Notes under the pieces: model-generated | The model's input: only the letters and a program-made list of their open reading frames with translations | Databases searched by the model: none | Told to the model about the DNA's origin: nothing | Part shown: piece after piece, positions 1 to 7,250 of the stretch | How the letters are laid out: every line of letters begins with the position of its first letter | Numbering within the stretch: the stretch's first letter is position 1 | Program-made: the position numbers and the translations under genes | Source: Microcaldota archaeon | Lineage (GTDB): Archaea > Micrarchaeota > Micrarchaeia > Micrarchaeales > Micrarchaeaceae | DNA: 10,483 nucleotides | NCBI GenBank assembly: GCA_030039935.1 | Contig: JASHUQ010000003.1 | Coordinates: 1-10,483, forward strand | Direction of reading: 5' to 3'

Positions 1-75
1 AGAGAAATATTAATAAAGCTAAATCACATAGAAGAATCTACTTTGTTCTGGGATTTGAATGTCGACCCTAAATGA
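1..75 (+). CDS. possible 3' end of an unidentified upstream gene (partial)
   Basis: The frame beginning at base 1 is open to a TGA at 73-75 and would give the last 24 residues of a protein ending in FWDLNVDPK. It would overlap the start of orc1/cdc6 by 17 bases. The composition looks protein-like and its ATA/AGA/GAA codons match the neighbours. A second frame is also open over this short distance, so this is only weak evidence. I do not recognise the product. The 58 bases before cdc6 show no clear promoter, which would fit read-through from an upstream gene. Confidence 0.3.
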   Translation, partial: REILIKLNHIEESTLFWDLNVDPK

Positions 76-1276
76 CCTTCTTGGCGAATCAAAAATCTTC
101 CATAACAGGGAGGTATTCTCGCCGCATTTTGTGCCCCACAAGCTTGTGTTTAGAGAAAAGGAGATAAACAATATAGAAAGGGCGATTGCCCCTGCGCTTA
201 AGGGAGAGCGTGGGAGGAACCTTTTTATCTATGGAAAGACAGGAACAGGAAAAACATCCTGCGTGAACTATGTCATCGACGAGATAAAGAACATACCGAA
301 TACAAGGGCAAAGATATCATATGTAAACTGCAGGATCTACAACTCAAGGTTTAGGGTCTTAAACAAGATAATAGGGGACCATCTTCCAACATATGCAAAG
401 AGGGGATACGGGGCTGTTGACCTTTATGAAAGGATGAGGAACTGGATAGAAGAAGACAGCAAGATATTCGTTGTTGTTCTCGATGAGATTGATATGGTAA
501 AGGACCTTGATGATCTTATCTACACCCTTACAAGGATAAACAGCGATGTAAAAGCCGGGGGTGTTGCAATGATAGGGATATCGAACAAGATATCCTTCAA
601 GGAGGAGCTAGACCCGAGAAGCCTTTCGACCCTTTATGAACAGGAGCTTGTTTTTCCAGCCTATTATGCAACGGAAATCTATGCGATAATAAAGGACAGG
701 TCAGATGCGGGGTTCAAGAAGGGGATCATATCTGATGATGTCCTTCATTATATTGCCGCAACATCAGCAAAGGAGGGAGGCGATGCGAGGTTCTCGCTCA
801 AGATCCTTTCAAAGGCCGGAGAGCTTGGCGAGGAGAAAAACACACAGTCAATAACAATGAAAGAGGCACAAGAGGCTGTAAGGATGGCAGAGGACGATTC
901 TGTCTATGACCTTATTGCAACCCTTCCAGAACATCAGAAGCTTGTCCTGTACTCAATTGCGTTGCTGACCCAAAGCGGGGGAACTTACAAGAAGCTCACA
1001 GATGGCGTTGACACATATCTTTTCAGCGGAGAGATATACAACAGATACAAATCAATAAGCGAGAGCATGAAAAAGGATCCAAAAAGCGAGAGATGGTACA
1101 GAAAATATCTTTCTGAGCTTGAGATGCAGGGATTGATTGCGGCTTTCGAATCAGGAAAAGGCATAAGAGGGCATACAAAGCTGATAAAACTCTTGTATCC
1201 ATCTAAGAAAACAAGGGATGTTCTTGAAAGAGATATATTCGGATTGAACCCCCATGCACAAAAGGAAGAAAACTAG
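59..1276 (+). CDS. cdc6: Orc1/Cdc6 replication initiator (AAA+ ATPase with winged helix)
   Basis: This is an archaeal origin-recognition and helicase-loading protein that binds origin DNA through its AAA+ and winged-helix domains. Over 405 residues, the usual family size, it has Walker A GKTGTGKTS (59-67), Walker B VVVLDEID (138-145), sensor 1 GISN (173-176), the initiator-specific stretch LDPRSLSTLYEQELVFPAY (184-202), and sensor 2 GDAR (241-244). The winged-helix domain covers roughly 285-395. The ATG start gives the typical short N-terminal arm ending in NREVFSPHFVPHKL; its ribosome-binding site is weak. Archaeal origins often lie beside cdc6, but only 58 bases of upstream DNA are visible and no origin-recognition box is seen. 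It is followed 8 bases later by rnp3, so co-transcription is likely. Confidence 0.97.
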   Translation: MSTLNDLLGESKIFHNREVFSPHFVPHKLVFREKEINNIERAIAPALKGERGRNLFIYGKTGTGKTSCVNYVIDEIKNIPNTRAKISYVNCRIYNSRFRVLNKIIGDHLPTYAKRGYGAVDLYERMRNWIEEDSKIFVVVLDEIDMVKDLDDLIYTLTRINSDVKAGGVAMIGISNKISFKEELDPRSLSTLYEQELVFPAYYATEIYAIIKDRSDAGFKKGIISDDVLHYIAATSAKEGGDARFSLKILSKAGELGEEKNTQSITMKEAQEAVRMAEDDSVYDLIATLPEHQKLVLYSIALLTQSGGTYKKLTDGVDTYLFSGEIYNRYKSISESMKKDPKSERWYRKYLSELEMQGLIAAFESGKGIRGHTKLIKLLYPSKKTRDVLERDIFGLNPHAQKEEN

Positions 1277-1281
1277 GTGCT
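1276..1281 (+). promoter_or_regulatory. ribosome-binding site deciding the TTG start of rnp3
   Basis: GGTGCT sits exactly nine to four bases before TTG 1285, the same register as the GGTGAT-type sites elsewhere in the window. It overlaps the last base of the cdc6 stop codon. It supports TTG 1285 as the start; no ATG or GTG in that frame lies nearby. Confidence 0.7.
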
Positions 1282-1284
1282 TTC

Positions 1285-1809
1285 TTGCACTATTATGACT
1301 TGGTCTTTGAAACCTGCGATATAAGCGAACATTTAGAAAGGAAACTGGGGTTTGAAAAAATAATTGTTGCAAACCACGGAATAGATGTTGTAGACCTTGA
1401 CACAAGGAACTTCGATGGCAAAAAGAACATAGTTGGAATTGGGAAAAACCCGAACAGGCTTTCCTCTGCCGTCAAGAGCGGGATATCAGCAGTTTCTCTT
1501 GCAGAGCCGACAATAGACAAGGGGCTGATCGCCGCAATGGAGGACAACGGCTGCATTTTGTGCATTGGCTTATCAGACATTATGTCTTATTATGGAATGA
1601 AGCGCACAAGGCTCATCTACAAGATGAACAAGCTATTTGAGTATTCAAGGAAAAAGGTAGGCGTGAGCTTCGTGACACTTGCAAAATCCAATTCCATGAT
1701 GTGCTCATATATGCAGATGATAGAGCTTGCAAAGATGATAGGAGCCGATGAGAGCTATGCAAGGAAAAGCATATCCGAAATTAATGAAAAATTGCTGGTG
1801 GAAGAATGA
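1285..1809 (+). CDS. rnp3: RNase P protein component 3 (Rpp30/Rnp3)
   Basis: This is a protein subunit of archaeal RNase P, which trims the 5' leader of pre-tRNA. In this family Rpp30 pairs with Pop5 to activate the catalytic domain of the RNA. At 174 residues it is on the short side. Family features are the N-terminal YYDLVFE strand, the TIM-barrel-like pattern of alternating strands and helices, the central SDIMSYYGMKRTRLI region (97-111), and the C-terminal VSFVTLAKSNSMMCSYMQ segment (127-144) followed by a helix with GADES. The start is TTG, chosen because GGTG lies in register just upstream and the product then begins where the family does. The stop overlaps the pop5 start at ATGA, so the two are translationally coupled, matching their known heterodimer. 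Confidence 0.9.
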   Translation: MHYYDLVFETCDISEHLERKLGFEKIIVANHGIDVVDLDTRNFDGKKNIVGIGKNPNRLSSAVKSGISAVSLAEPTIDKGLIAAMEDNGCILCIGLSDIMSYYGMKRTRLIYKMNKLFEYSRKKVGVSFVTLAKSNSMMCSYMQMIELAKMIGADESYARKSISEINEKLLVEE

Positions 1810-2117
1810 AGGACAAGCACAGATACATTCTTGTTGAATCTGGGGTTGAGATTAGCGATAATGATATAGAGGATTTCTCTTCTGGCCTTTACAGTGGACT
1901 TATGCACTGCATTGGAGAGGCGAACTACCATAGGGTAAACCCAAAAATAGTGAATTTTGTAGGCAGGAACAGGTTCATAATCAAGTCTAGCCTTTCCGGC
2001 TCAGGTTTCCTGATCGCAGCTCTAGCTCTACTTAAAAGGGTAAACAGCAAGGAGACATACTTTTACACGCTTAAGACATCCGGCACGATAAAGGCGCTTT
2101 CTTCATTTGAATACTGA
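1806..2117 (+). CDS. rnp2: RNase P protein component 2 (Pop5/Rnp2)
   Basis: This small RNase P subunit partners with Rpp30 in pre-tRNA 5' processing. The 103-residue product has the Pop5 layout: an N-terminal RYILVES strand, a central helix (DIEDFSSGLYSGLMHCIG, about 20-37), a region with basic residues around VGRNRFIIKSS, and the diagnostic SGTIKAL near the C-terminus (about 92-98). The ATG overlaps the rnp3 stop (ATGA), and GGTG lies in register upstream within rnp3. It is slightly shorter than typical. Its end faces the end of the MTA phosphorylase gene with only seven bases between them, so any terminator must lie inside the opposing gene. Confidence 0.88.
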   Translation: MKDKHRYILVESGVEISDNDIEDFSSGLYSGLMHCIGEANYHRVNPKIVNFVGRNRFIIKSSLSGSGFLIAALALLKRVNSKETYFYTLKTSGTIKALSSFEY

Positions 2118-2124
2118 ATGCTGA

Positions 2125-2931
2125 TTATAGGTTTATTGTTGCGCCTGCGCCTTCAAGCGACCTTGGGCAGATGCACGACTGCCTATTTGGAGTTTTCTTC
2201 ACTATCTCGCCTATTAGCAACTTTACTTTTGCCTCGTTCTCTTTCATGGTTCTTGCTATATCATCAAACGAAACAGGTTTTATTCCTGGCTCTCCCTCGA
2301 GTCCCACATCGTAATCGGTAACTATTCCTATCCCAAGATAGCACATCTGCATCTCCCTTGCGAGCGCAACTTCAGGATACTGCGTCATATTTATGAGGTC
2401 CATGTTGCTGGCTGAAAAGAACCTTGACTCAGCTTTTGTAGAGAATCTTGGTCCATTGACAACAAGTATCGTTCCCTTCCCGTGCATTTTTATTTTCATG
2501 CTCTCTGCAGAGTTTATTGCTATAGACCTAAGCTCGCTGCAGTACGGCTCTGCAGTGCTCACATGTGCGACAGAATCGCTGTCGAATATTGTATCATCCC
2601 TTCCATTTGTCATGTTGAAAAACTGGTCGAACACAACAAAATCTCCGGGTTTGTACTCTTTCTTTAGAGATCCTACTGTTCCAACCCCTATGATCCTCTT
2701 TACTCCAATCTCCTTCAATGCCAGGATATTGGCCCTGTATGGGACTTTATGCGGAGGGATATTGTGCCTCTTCCCGTGCCTTGGCAAGAAGGCAACCTCT
2801 ATTCCATTTATTTTTCCAATCGAAATATTGCCGCTTGGTTTCCCGAATTTTGTTTCCTTCGAAATATCGGCGCTTTCTGCCAGCAACGAATAGAGTCCAG
2901 ATCCTCCTATTATTCCTATTTCAACGTTCAT
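2125..2931 (-). CDS. mtnP: S-methyl-5'-thioadenosine phosphorylase (MTAP/PNP family)
   Basis: The enzyme phosphorolyses methylthioadenosine, a by-product of polyamine and related metabolism, to adenine and methylthioribose-1-phosphate. The 268 residues show the family motifs in order: GGSGLY (9-14, phosphate site), RHGKRHNIPPHKVPYRAN (51-68), VNGPRFST (158-165), NMTQYPEVALARE (181-193) and TDYD (205-208). Aspartates at the last motif favour 6-amino purines, so MTAP is preferred over a guanosine/inosine phosphorylase, though an MTI phosphorylase cannot be excluded. Near the C-terminus is a CIC (Cys-X-Cys, 253-255), a motif described in heat-stable archaeal members. It lies on the opposite strand between the RNase P pair and psmA. 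TGAT precedes the ATG in the usual register. Confidence 0.92.
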   Translation of the reverse strand: MNVEIGIIGGSGLYSLLAESADISKETKFGKPSGNISIGKINGIEVAFLPRHGKRHNIPPHKVPYRANILALKEIGVKRIIGVGTVGSLKKEYKPGDFVVFDQFFNMTNGRDDTIFDSDSVAHVSTAEPYCSELRSIAINSAESMKIKMHGKGTILVVNGPRFSTKAESRFFSASNMDLINMTQYPEVALAREMQMCYLGIGIVTDYDVGLEGEPGIKPVSFDDIARTMKENEAKVKLLIGEIVKKTPNRQSCICPRSLEGAGATINL

Positions 2932-2958
2932 TTTATCATACTTTCAAATAGCAAAAGA

Positions 2959-2966
2959 ATATAAAG
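2959..2966 (-). promoter_or_regulatory. TATA-like promoter element of the MTA phosphorylase gene
   Basis: On the minus strand the sequence reads CTTTATAT, about 28 bases upstream of ATG 2931. Archaeal transcription starts about 25 bases after the TATA centre, so the mRNA would have a very short leader or none. It shares the 114-base divergent region with psmA. Confidence 0.45.
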
Positions 2967-3000
2967 TTATATTCCCTATCTAATATCTACGAATCATTCT

Positions 3001-3008
3001 TTTATAAC
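3001..3008 (+). promoter_or_regulatory. TATA-like promoter element of psmA and the exosome operon
   Basis: TTTATAAC lies about 40 bases before the psmA ATG. A start site about 25 bases downstream would leave a leader of roughly 15 bases carrying the GGTGAA ribosome-binding site at 3037-3042. This is the only good TATA candidate before the long operon. Confidence 0.45.
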
Positions 3009-3045
3009 AACCTTATTCGTTACTGTAATTATATTTGGTGAAACT

Positions 3046-3741
3046 ATGTATCCAGCTGCACAGGCTTATGACAGAGGTGTAATGTTCAGCCCTGACGGAA
3101 GATTATTTCAGGTAGAGTACGCAAGGGAAGCTGTAAAAAGGGGGGCAACATCCATTGGAGTGACAACAAAGGATGGGGTTGTTTTTGTTGCTCATAAGAA
3201 CATAACAGCACCGCTCGCTGTTCCAAACAGCGTCCAGAAGATATTTCGAATAGATTCATACATTGGAGTAACGTACAGCGGAATAGTTGCTGATGGACTT
3301 CATCTAATCAATGTTATGAGGGCAAAGACGCAGACCCATAGAATGGTATACAATGAAACAGAATCTGTTGAAACAATAGCAAAGGATATTTCCGAAGAGC
3401 TGCTTCTTGCAACGCAATACGGAGGGATAAGGCCGTATGCGATATCTTTCCTTATTGGAGGGATTGCAAAGGAGCCCCGTCTCTTTGAAATAGATCCTGG
3501 TGCGACAGTTGCTGGATACAAGGCAGATGCAATAGGCTCTGGAAAGGCAACGGCAGACGAGATGCTCATAAAAGAATACAGGGACGAGATGAGCATTGAA
3601 GACGCGATATCGCTTTGTGTTAGAATAATAAAAAAGATTGGAGAAAAGCCACTTACAGAAGACAATCTAGACATAGCAACAATAAAGAAGGGTGAAGGAT
3701 ACAGCATGCTTTCAAGCGACAAAGTAGCAAAATATATCTGA
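3046..3741 (+). CDS. psmA: 20S proteasome alpha subunit
   Basis: This is the structural outer-ring subunit of the archaeal 20S proteasome; seven copies form the gated entry to the proteolytic chamber. The 231-residue length is normal. The N-terminus has the alpha-type signature: YDRGVMFSPDGRLFQVEYAREAV (8-30), with Tyr8, Asp9 and Arg10 of the gate region. GATSIGV then begins the Ntn-hydrolase sandwich, without the catalytic N-terminal Thr that marks beta subunits. GSGKATADEML at about 168-178 is the usual alpha-ring helix. GGTGAA in register and a typical N-terminus support the ATG. It leads the exosome operon, in keeping with the known proteasome-exosome gene linkage in archaea. No beta subunit gene is in the window. 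Confidence 0.97.
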   Translation: MYPAAQAYDRGVMFSPDGRLFQVEYAREAVKRGATSIGVTTKDGVVFVAHKNITAPLAVPNSVQKIFRIDSYIGVTYSGIVADGLHLINVMRAKTQTHRMVYNETESVETIAKDISEELLLATQYGGIRPYAISFLIGGIAKEPRLFEIDPGATVAGYKADAIGSGKATADEMLIKEYRDEMSIEDAISLCVRIIKKIGEKPLTEDNLDIATIKKGEGYSMLSSDKVAKYI

Positions 3742-3761
3742 TATTTTATCTTTGTTTTACT

Positions 3762-3766
3762 GTGAT
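3762..3766 (+). promoter_or_regulatory. ribosome-binding site deciding the SBDS start
   Basis: GTGAT three bases before ATG 3770 matches the window-wide GGTGAT register. It selects ATG 3770 over an in-frame TTG at 3752. Confidence 0.65.
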
Positions 3767-3769
3767 TAT

Positions 3770-4462
3770 ATGTCTTCTTCTAAAACCGTTATAGCAAAAT
3801 ATGAAAGAAATGGACTAACGTTCGAAATATTCGTTAACTCGGATATTGCTTATGAATATCTGTCAGGAAAGATTAGTGATCCGATGAAGGCTCTTGAAGT
3901 AGATGAAGTATTCAAGGATGCAAGGAAGGGAGAGCGCCAAAGCGAAGACAAGATAAAAAGCGCATTTGGCACTGCGGAGCTTGCAAAAGTGGTAGAAACG
4001 ATAATGAAGAACGGCAATGTTCCCATAACCACTGAGCAAAGGAACAGGTCTATAGAAGAGAAAAGGAAGCAGATAATCAACATCATTGCAAAGAATTCCA
4101 TTGATCCAAGGACAAACGCGCCGAATCCCCCATTGAGGATAGAGAACGCTATGAGGGATGCAAGGGTTTCCATAGATCCGTTCAAGAGCGCGAGCGACCA
4201 GATAGACGCAATTGTGAAGAAGATAAATGCGCTTATTCCGATAAAGTTCACAACAATAAAGATTGATGTGGTTGTTCCGCCAGAGTTTGCAAACCGCTGT
4301 TTTGGGATACTAAAACAATATGGAATAAAAAGCGAAAAGTGGCTTGGCAACGGAAGCCTTCAGGCGGTAGTCGAATTCCCGGCTGGGATGCAGGCAGAGT
4401 TCTTTGACAGAATAAACAAGATGACACAGGGAAAGGTTGAAACAAAGATAATAGAAAACTGA
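3770..4462 (+). CDS. SBDS/Sdo1 ribosome maturation protein
   Basis: This is the archaeal homologue of the Shwachman-Bodian-Diamond protein, which in eukaryotes acts with an EF-2-like GTPase to release eIF6 from the large ribosomal subunit. The 230 residues have the three SBDS domains: an N-terminal FYSH domain (1-88), a central helical domain containing SIDPRTNAPNPPLRIENAM (110-128) and VSIDPFKSASDQ (133-144), and a C-terminal ferredoxin-like domain with VVVPPEFANRCFGILKQYG (167-185) and VEFPAGMQAE (201-210). A longer frame reaches TTG 3752, but ATG 3770 has GTGAT in register and gives the family N-terminus. It ends four bases before rrp4, inside the exosome operon. Confidence 0.95.
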   Translation: MSSSKTVIAKYERNGLTFEIFVNSDIAYEYLSGKISDPMKALEVDEVFKDARKGERQSEDKIKSAFGTAELAKVVETIMKNGNVPITTEQRNRSIEEKRKQIINIIAKNSIDPRTNAPNPPLRIENAMRDARVSIDPFKSASDQIDAIVKKINALIPIKFTTIKIDVVVPPEFANRCFGILKQYGIKSEKWLGNGSLQAVVEFPAGMQAEFFDRINKMTQGKVETKIIEN

Positions 4463-4466
4463 TACC

Positions 4467-5069
4467 ATGAAAAATATAGTTGTACCAGGAGAGCTTCTGG
4501 AAGAAAGGCCATTCAGGACCAGAAACACATATGTTGAAGATGGAAAAACATATTCAATGGTGCTTGGGCTTTATGACAAGGAAACCGCGTCTGTGACCCC
4601 TTTAGAGGGAACATGGATTCCGCATATAGATGACACTGTTGTGGGTGTTGTTTCAAACGTGAAAAACAGCGTTTATGAGATAGACCTTGACTTTCATATA
4701 AGAAGCATTGTAATAGGTGGAAAATATGATAGATTTGAATTCAAGCTTGGGGATGTCATACAGGCAACGATAAAGGACATAGAGGAAAAGAAGACAATAA
4801 TCCTGCAATACCCAAGGCTCCTTAATGGAGGGTCTGTCATAACAGTAACCCCTACAAAGATACCAAGAGTCATAGGAAAGAACAACACAATGATAAAGCA
4901 GATAATAGAAAGCACTAAGTCAAGGATAGTAGTCGGAACAAACGGGCACATATGGATAAATGGAGGAGATGATGCGCTTGCAAGGGCAGCAATACTTAGA
5001 ATAGAGAACGAGGCTCACGTTTCTGGACTTACAGAAAGGATAAAGAATATGATGGAACAAAAGATGTGA
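4467..5069 (+). CDS. rrp4: exosome RNA-binding subunit Rrp4
   Basis: This cap subunit of the archaeal exosome sits on the Rrp41-Rrp42 hexamer and feeds RNA into the pore. The 200 residues begin with the family opening VVPGELLEER, then an N-terminal beta domain (1-55), an S1 domain (about 56-118, with GVVSNVKNSVYEIDL) and a KH domain (about 125-195, with IPRVIGKNNTMIKQIIEST). The KH loop reads GKNN, so the second glycine of the common GXXG is absent; degenerate loops are known in this family. TGAT of the upstream stop lies three bases before the ATG and serves as the ribosome-binding site. It is followed by rrp41 after four bases. Csl4, the alternative cap, is not in the window. Confidence 0.95.
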   Translation: MKNIVVPGELLEERPFRTRNTYVEDGKTYSMVLGLYDKETASVTPLEGTWIPHIDDTVVGVVSNVKNSVYEIDLDFHIRSIVIGGKYDRFEFKLGDVIQATIKDIEEKKTIILQYPRLLNGGSVITVTPTKIPRVIGKNNTMIKQIIESTKSRIVVGTNGHIWINGGDDALARAAILRIENEAHVSGLTERIKNMMEQKM

Positions 5070-5073
5070 TATT

Positions 5074-5820
5074 ATGGGATCAAAAGCAAACAAACCCGAA
5101 TTGATCGTAAACGGGAAAAGACTTGATGGAAGGGCATTTGATGAGCTTAGGCCTTTGAAGATAGAAGCGGGTGTGCTAAAGAACGCTGACGGATCCGCTT
5201 ATCTCGAATGGGGGAACAACAAGGTGCTCGCTGCAATTTACGGGCCTGTGGAAACCCAGCCAAAGCACATGGCGGAGCCCACAAGGGCGATAATAAAGTG
5301 CAGGTACCAGATGGCCCCGTTCTCATCCCTTTCAGAGCACGGAAGAACAGGTCCTAATAGAAGGGCAACGGAAATATCAAAGGTGACAAAGGAGGTGTTC
5401 GAGAATGTTGTAATGCTAAACGAGTTTCCAGGAAGCATGATAAACATATTCATAGAAATACTGCAGAGCGATGGCGGAACAAGGGCAGCAGGAATAACAG
5501 CTGCATCAGTTGCGCTTGCCAGCGCGGGAATTCACATGAAGGATCTTGTATATGCGGTGAGCGTTGGAAAGATAGGGGAGGAGCTTGTTCTTGATCTCAA
5601 CATGATAGAGGACAACTACTCTGATTCTGACATGCCTATGGCGATATCGCCAAGAAACAACAGCATACTTCTTTTACAAATGGATGGTGGATATACAAAA
5701 GAGCAGCTTGCAAGGGCGATGAAAATGGCTGTCGATGCTGGAAAGACGATATCATCCATACAAAAAGAGGCGCTCAGGGATGTTTACAAGAAAGTGGCAG
5801 AGAGATACGAGAGTGTTTAG
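5074..5820 (+). CDS. rrp41: exosome catalytic subunit Rrp41 (RNase PH family)
   Basis: This is the catalytic phosphorolytic 3'-5' exoribonuclease subunit of the archaeal exosome; with Rrp42 it forms a hexameric ring that degrades or tails RNA. The 248 residues show an intact active site: the NGKRLDGR entry (13-20), phosphate and RNA-binding arginines in GPNRRATEIS (93-102), QSDGGTRAAGITAASVALA (131-149), and the acidic metal and catalytic region DLNMIEDNYSDSDMPMA (174-190) with Asp180 and Asp186. GTGAT overlaps the rrp4 stop and ends three bases before the ATG. The rrp42 ATG follows its stop directly, suggesting coupled translation of the two ring partners. Confidence 0.97.
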   Translation: MGSKANKPELIVNGKRLDGRAFDELRPLKIEAGVLKNADGSAYLEWGNNKVLAAIYGPVETQPKHMAEPTRAIIKCRYQMAPFSSLSEHGRTGPNRRATEISKVTKEVFENVVMLNEFPGSMINIFIEILQSDGGTRAAGITAASVALASAGIHMKDLVYAVSVGKIGEELVLDLNMIEDNYSDSDMPMAISPRNNSILLLQMDGGYTKEQLARAMKMAVDAGKTISSIQKEALRDVYKKVAERYESV

Positions 5821-6603
5821 ATGGACGCGATAGAGATAGTAAAAAGCAACTACATAAAGGAGCTTCTTTCAAAGAAAATGAGAGAGGATTCAAGGAGCAT
5901 GTTTGATTTCAGAGATATAAGCATTTCAACAGGAACAATACAGAATGCCGAGGGATCCGCACAAGTGGACCTAGGTGCAACAAGGGTGCTCGCCGGTGTG
6001 AAGCTTGATGTTGGAGAGCCCATGGAGGACACTCCAGACCAGGGAAGCATTGCAATGTCTGCGGAGCTGCTTCCGCTTGCAAGCTCCGATTTCGAGACAG
6101 GGCCGCCAAGCCCGGAAAGCATAGAGGTAGCAAGGGTCATAGACAGAGGGATAAGGGCAGGCAACTGCGTTGACCTTACCAGTCTATTCATAGAAGAGGG
6201 AAAGGCGTGGAACATTTTTGTAGATGTGTATGTGCTAAACTACGACGGAAACCTTTTTGACGCTGGAGAGACAGCGGCTATGGCTGCGCTTCTCAACACA
6301 AAGGTTCCCGAATACGAGAATGGAAACGCGATAAGGGAGAAGAGGACAAGAAAGCTTAAGGTAGACAATATTGTAACATCGTGCACATTTGGAAAAGTAG
6401 ACAATCATATTATACTTGATCCAAATGGCGACGAGGAAAACGCCATGGCTGCAAGGCTAACAGTCGCTACAGACAAGGACCAGATACGCGCAATGCAGAA
6501 AGGACTGGGGGGAAGCTTCTCTATACAGGAGATAGAATCGCTTGTTGAAACCGCTATGGAGAAGCATGAGTTTCTAAAGAGGCACATAGAAAAGCATAGG
6601 TGA
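5821..6603 (+). CDS. rrp42: exosome structural ring subunit Rrp42
   Basis: This is the RNase PH-fold partner of Rrp41 in the exosome hexamer; the family lacks the catalytic acids but helps bind RNA and shape the Rrp41 site. The 260 residues contain SISTGTIQNAEGSAQVDLGATRV (34-56), the FETGPPSPESIEVARVIDRGIR block (91-112), and a C-terminal helix. The region equivalent to the Rrp41 acidic motif reads ILDPNGDEENAMAARLTVA, with Asp and Glu but without the DxxxxD-MP arrangement, as expected for Rrp42. It begins on the base after the rrp41 stop. Its last codons and stop form the AGGTGAT that serves as the ribosome-binding site for eL43. Confidence 0.96.
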   Translation: MDAIEIVKSNYIKELLSKKMREDSRSMFDFRDISISTGTIQNAEGSAQVDLGATRVLAGVKLDVGEPMEDTPDQGSIAMSAELLPLASSDFETGPPSPESIEVARVIDRGIRAGNCVDLTSLFIEEGKAWNIFVDVYVLNYDGNLFDAGETAAMAALLNTKVPEYENGNAIREKRTRKLKVDNIVTSCTFGKVDNHIILDPNGDEENAMAARLTVATDKDQIRAMQKGLGGSFSIQEIESLVETAMEKHEFLKRHIEKHR

Positions 6604-6604
6604 T
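6599..6604 (+). promoter_or_regulatory. full GGTGAT ribosome-binding site for eL43
   Basis: This is the only complete GGTGAT in register in the window. It overlaps the rrp42 stop and lies three bases before TTG 6608, confirming that uncommon start codon. Confidence 0.75.
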
Positions 6605-6607
6605 AAC

Positions 6608-6853
6608 TTGGCTAATGCTAGCATAAGATACGGGGCAAGGATAAGAAAGAGAGCAGCAGCGATAAAGAAACAAAAGCAAACAGCGTACAAGTGCGAAATG
6701 TGCGGAAGAGTTACGGTAAGAAGGATGGGAACAAGCATATGGAGATGCAGGCACTGCAACACTACATATGCCGGCGGAGCGTATACTATGACAACCCCAG
6801 CAGGAGAGGTTGCGAAGAGGCTTATAGAGGATTTGTCAAAGAGAAACAGATGA
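6608..6853 (+). CDS. rpl37ae: ribosomal protein eL43 (L37Ae)
   Basis: This is a zinc-binding protein of the archaeal large ribosomal subunit. The 81-residue product has the family order: a basic N-terminus (IRYGARIRKRAAAIKKQK), a zinc ribbon with CEMC (29-32) and CRHC (47-50), the invariant GTSIWRC (41-47), and the GGAYTMTTPAGEVAKRL tail. The start codon is TTG, set by the perfect GGTGAT just upstream; the predicted N-terminus then matches the family. It lies four bases after rrp42 and four before the next gene. Its place after the exosome ring genes is conserved in archaea. Confidence 0.95.
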   Translation: MANASIRYGARIRKRAAAIKKQKQTAYKCEMCGRVTVRRMGTSIWRCRHCNTTYAGGAYTMTTPAGEVAKRLIEDLSKRNR

Positions 6854-6857
6854 TAGA

Positions 6858-7220
6858 ATGGTAAAAGTTGTTTTTGAGCCTTTGAATACCCTTGTTGTCC
6901 ATGATATACTGAAAGTCAACAAGGACGATCTTTTAAGGGAGAGGATAACCCCAAGCGGGTCAATGCCGCTGTGGTGGTGCAACGGCGTGCTTTTCAGCTT
7001 CGCCTCCCCTCCTATGGTAGACGAGATAGTTAAGGATCATATCAATGGAAAGGTTCACTGGATGGAGGTCCACTATTTCGCAATGAGGGAATACACACAG
7101 GTGTTGGAGCTGAACGACGAGCATTATGCAGGGCCTATGAAAGTAAGGGTTATAGACACAAGCAATTCTGAACTGCACCAGTCGTTCACAAAGTGGCTCA
7201 AGGAGAACAAGAAACTTTAA
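6858..7220 (+). CDS. unrecognised 120-residue protein inside the exosome operon
   Basis: I do not recognise this family. The product is 120 residues, soluble, without signal peptide or membrane segment, and rich in aromatic and His residues in the middle (MPLWWCNGVLFSF 36-48, VHWMEVHYFAMREYTQVLEL 66-85). The pattern of strands and helices suggests one compact alpha/beta domain, ending in a basic helix (FTKWLKENKKL). There is a single Cys, so no zinc site is evident. GATGAT in register before the ATG and a four-base gap from eL43 make it a genuine operon member. In other archaea the gene near this position can be a Brix-domain protein, rpoP or a small KEOPS or prefoldin gene; this product shows no clear similarity to those. 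A role in RNA or ribosome metabolism is inferred from neighbours only. Confidence 0.85.
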   Translation: MVKVVFEPLNTLVVHDILKVNKDDLLRERITPSGSMPLWWCNGVLFSFASPPMVDEIVKDHINGKVHWMEVHYFAMREYTQVLELNDEHYAGPMKVRVIDTSNSELHQSFTKWLKENKKL

Positions 7221-7224
7221 ATAT
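7216..7224 (+). promoter_or_regulatory. possible internal TATA element for rpoP
   Basis: TTTAAATAT overlaps the stop of the preceding gene and lies about 30 bases before the rpoP ATG, the right distance for a short-leader transcript. The 30-base gap here is wider than the other gaps in the SBDS-to-rpoP stretch, which fits an added internal promoter. Confidence 0.35.
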
Positions 7225-7250
7225 TTGAAAAAGAATGAATCTGTGATATT

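Noticed and set aside
1..58. Replication origin next to cdc6
   Set aside because: Only 58 bases upstream are visible and no origin-recognition-box repeat or AT-rich unwinding element can be made out.
2118..2893. Plus-strand frames opposite the MTA phosphorylase gene
   Set aside because: They are shadows of a well-supported minus-strand gene with all family motifs and have no protein family character.
3752..3769. Extension of SBDS to TTG 3752
   Set aside because: The added residues do not match the family and ATG 3770 has GTGAT in the standard register.
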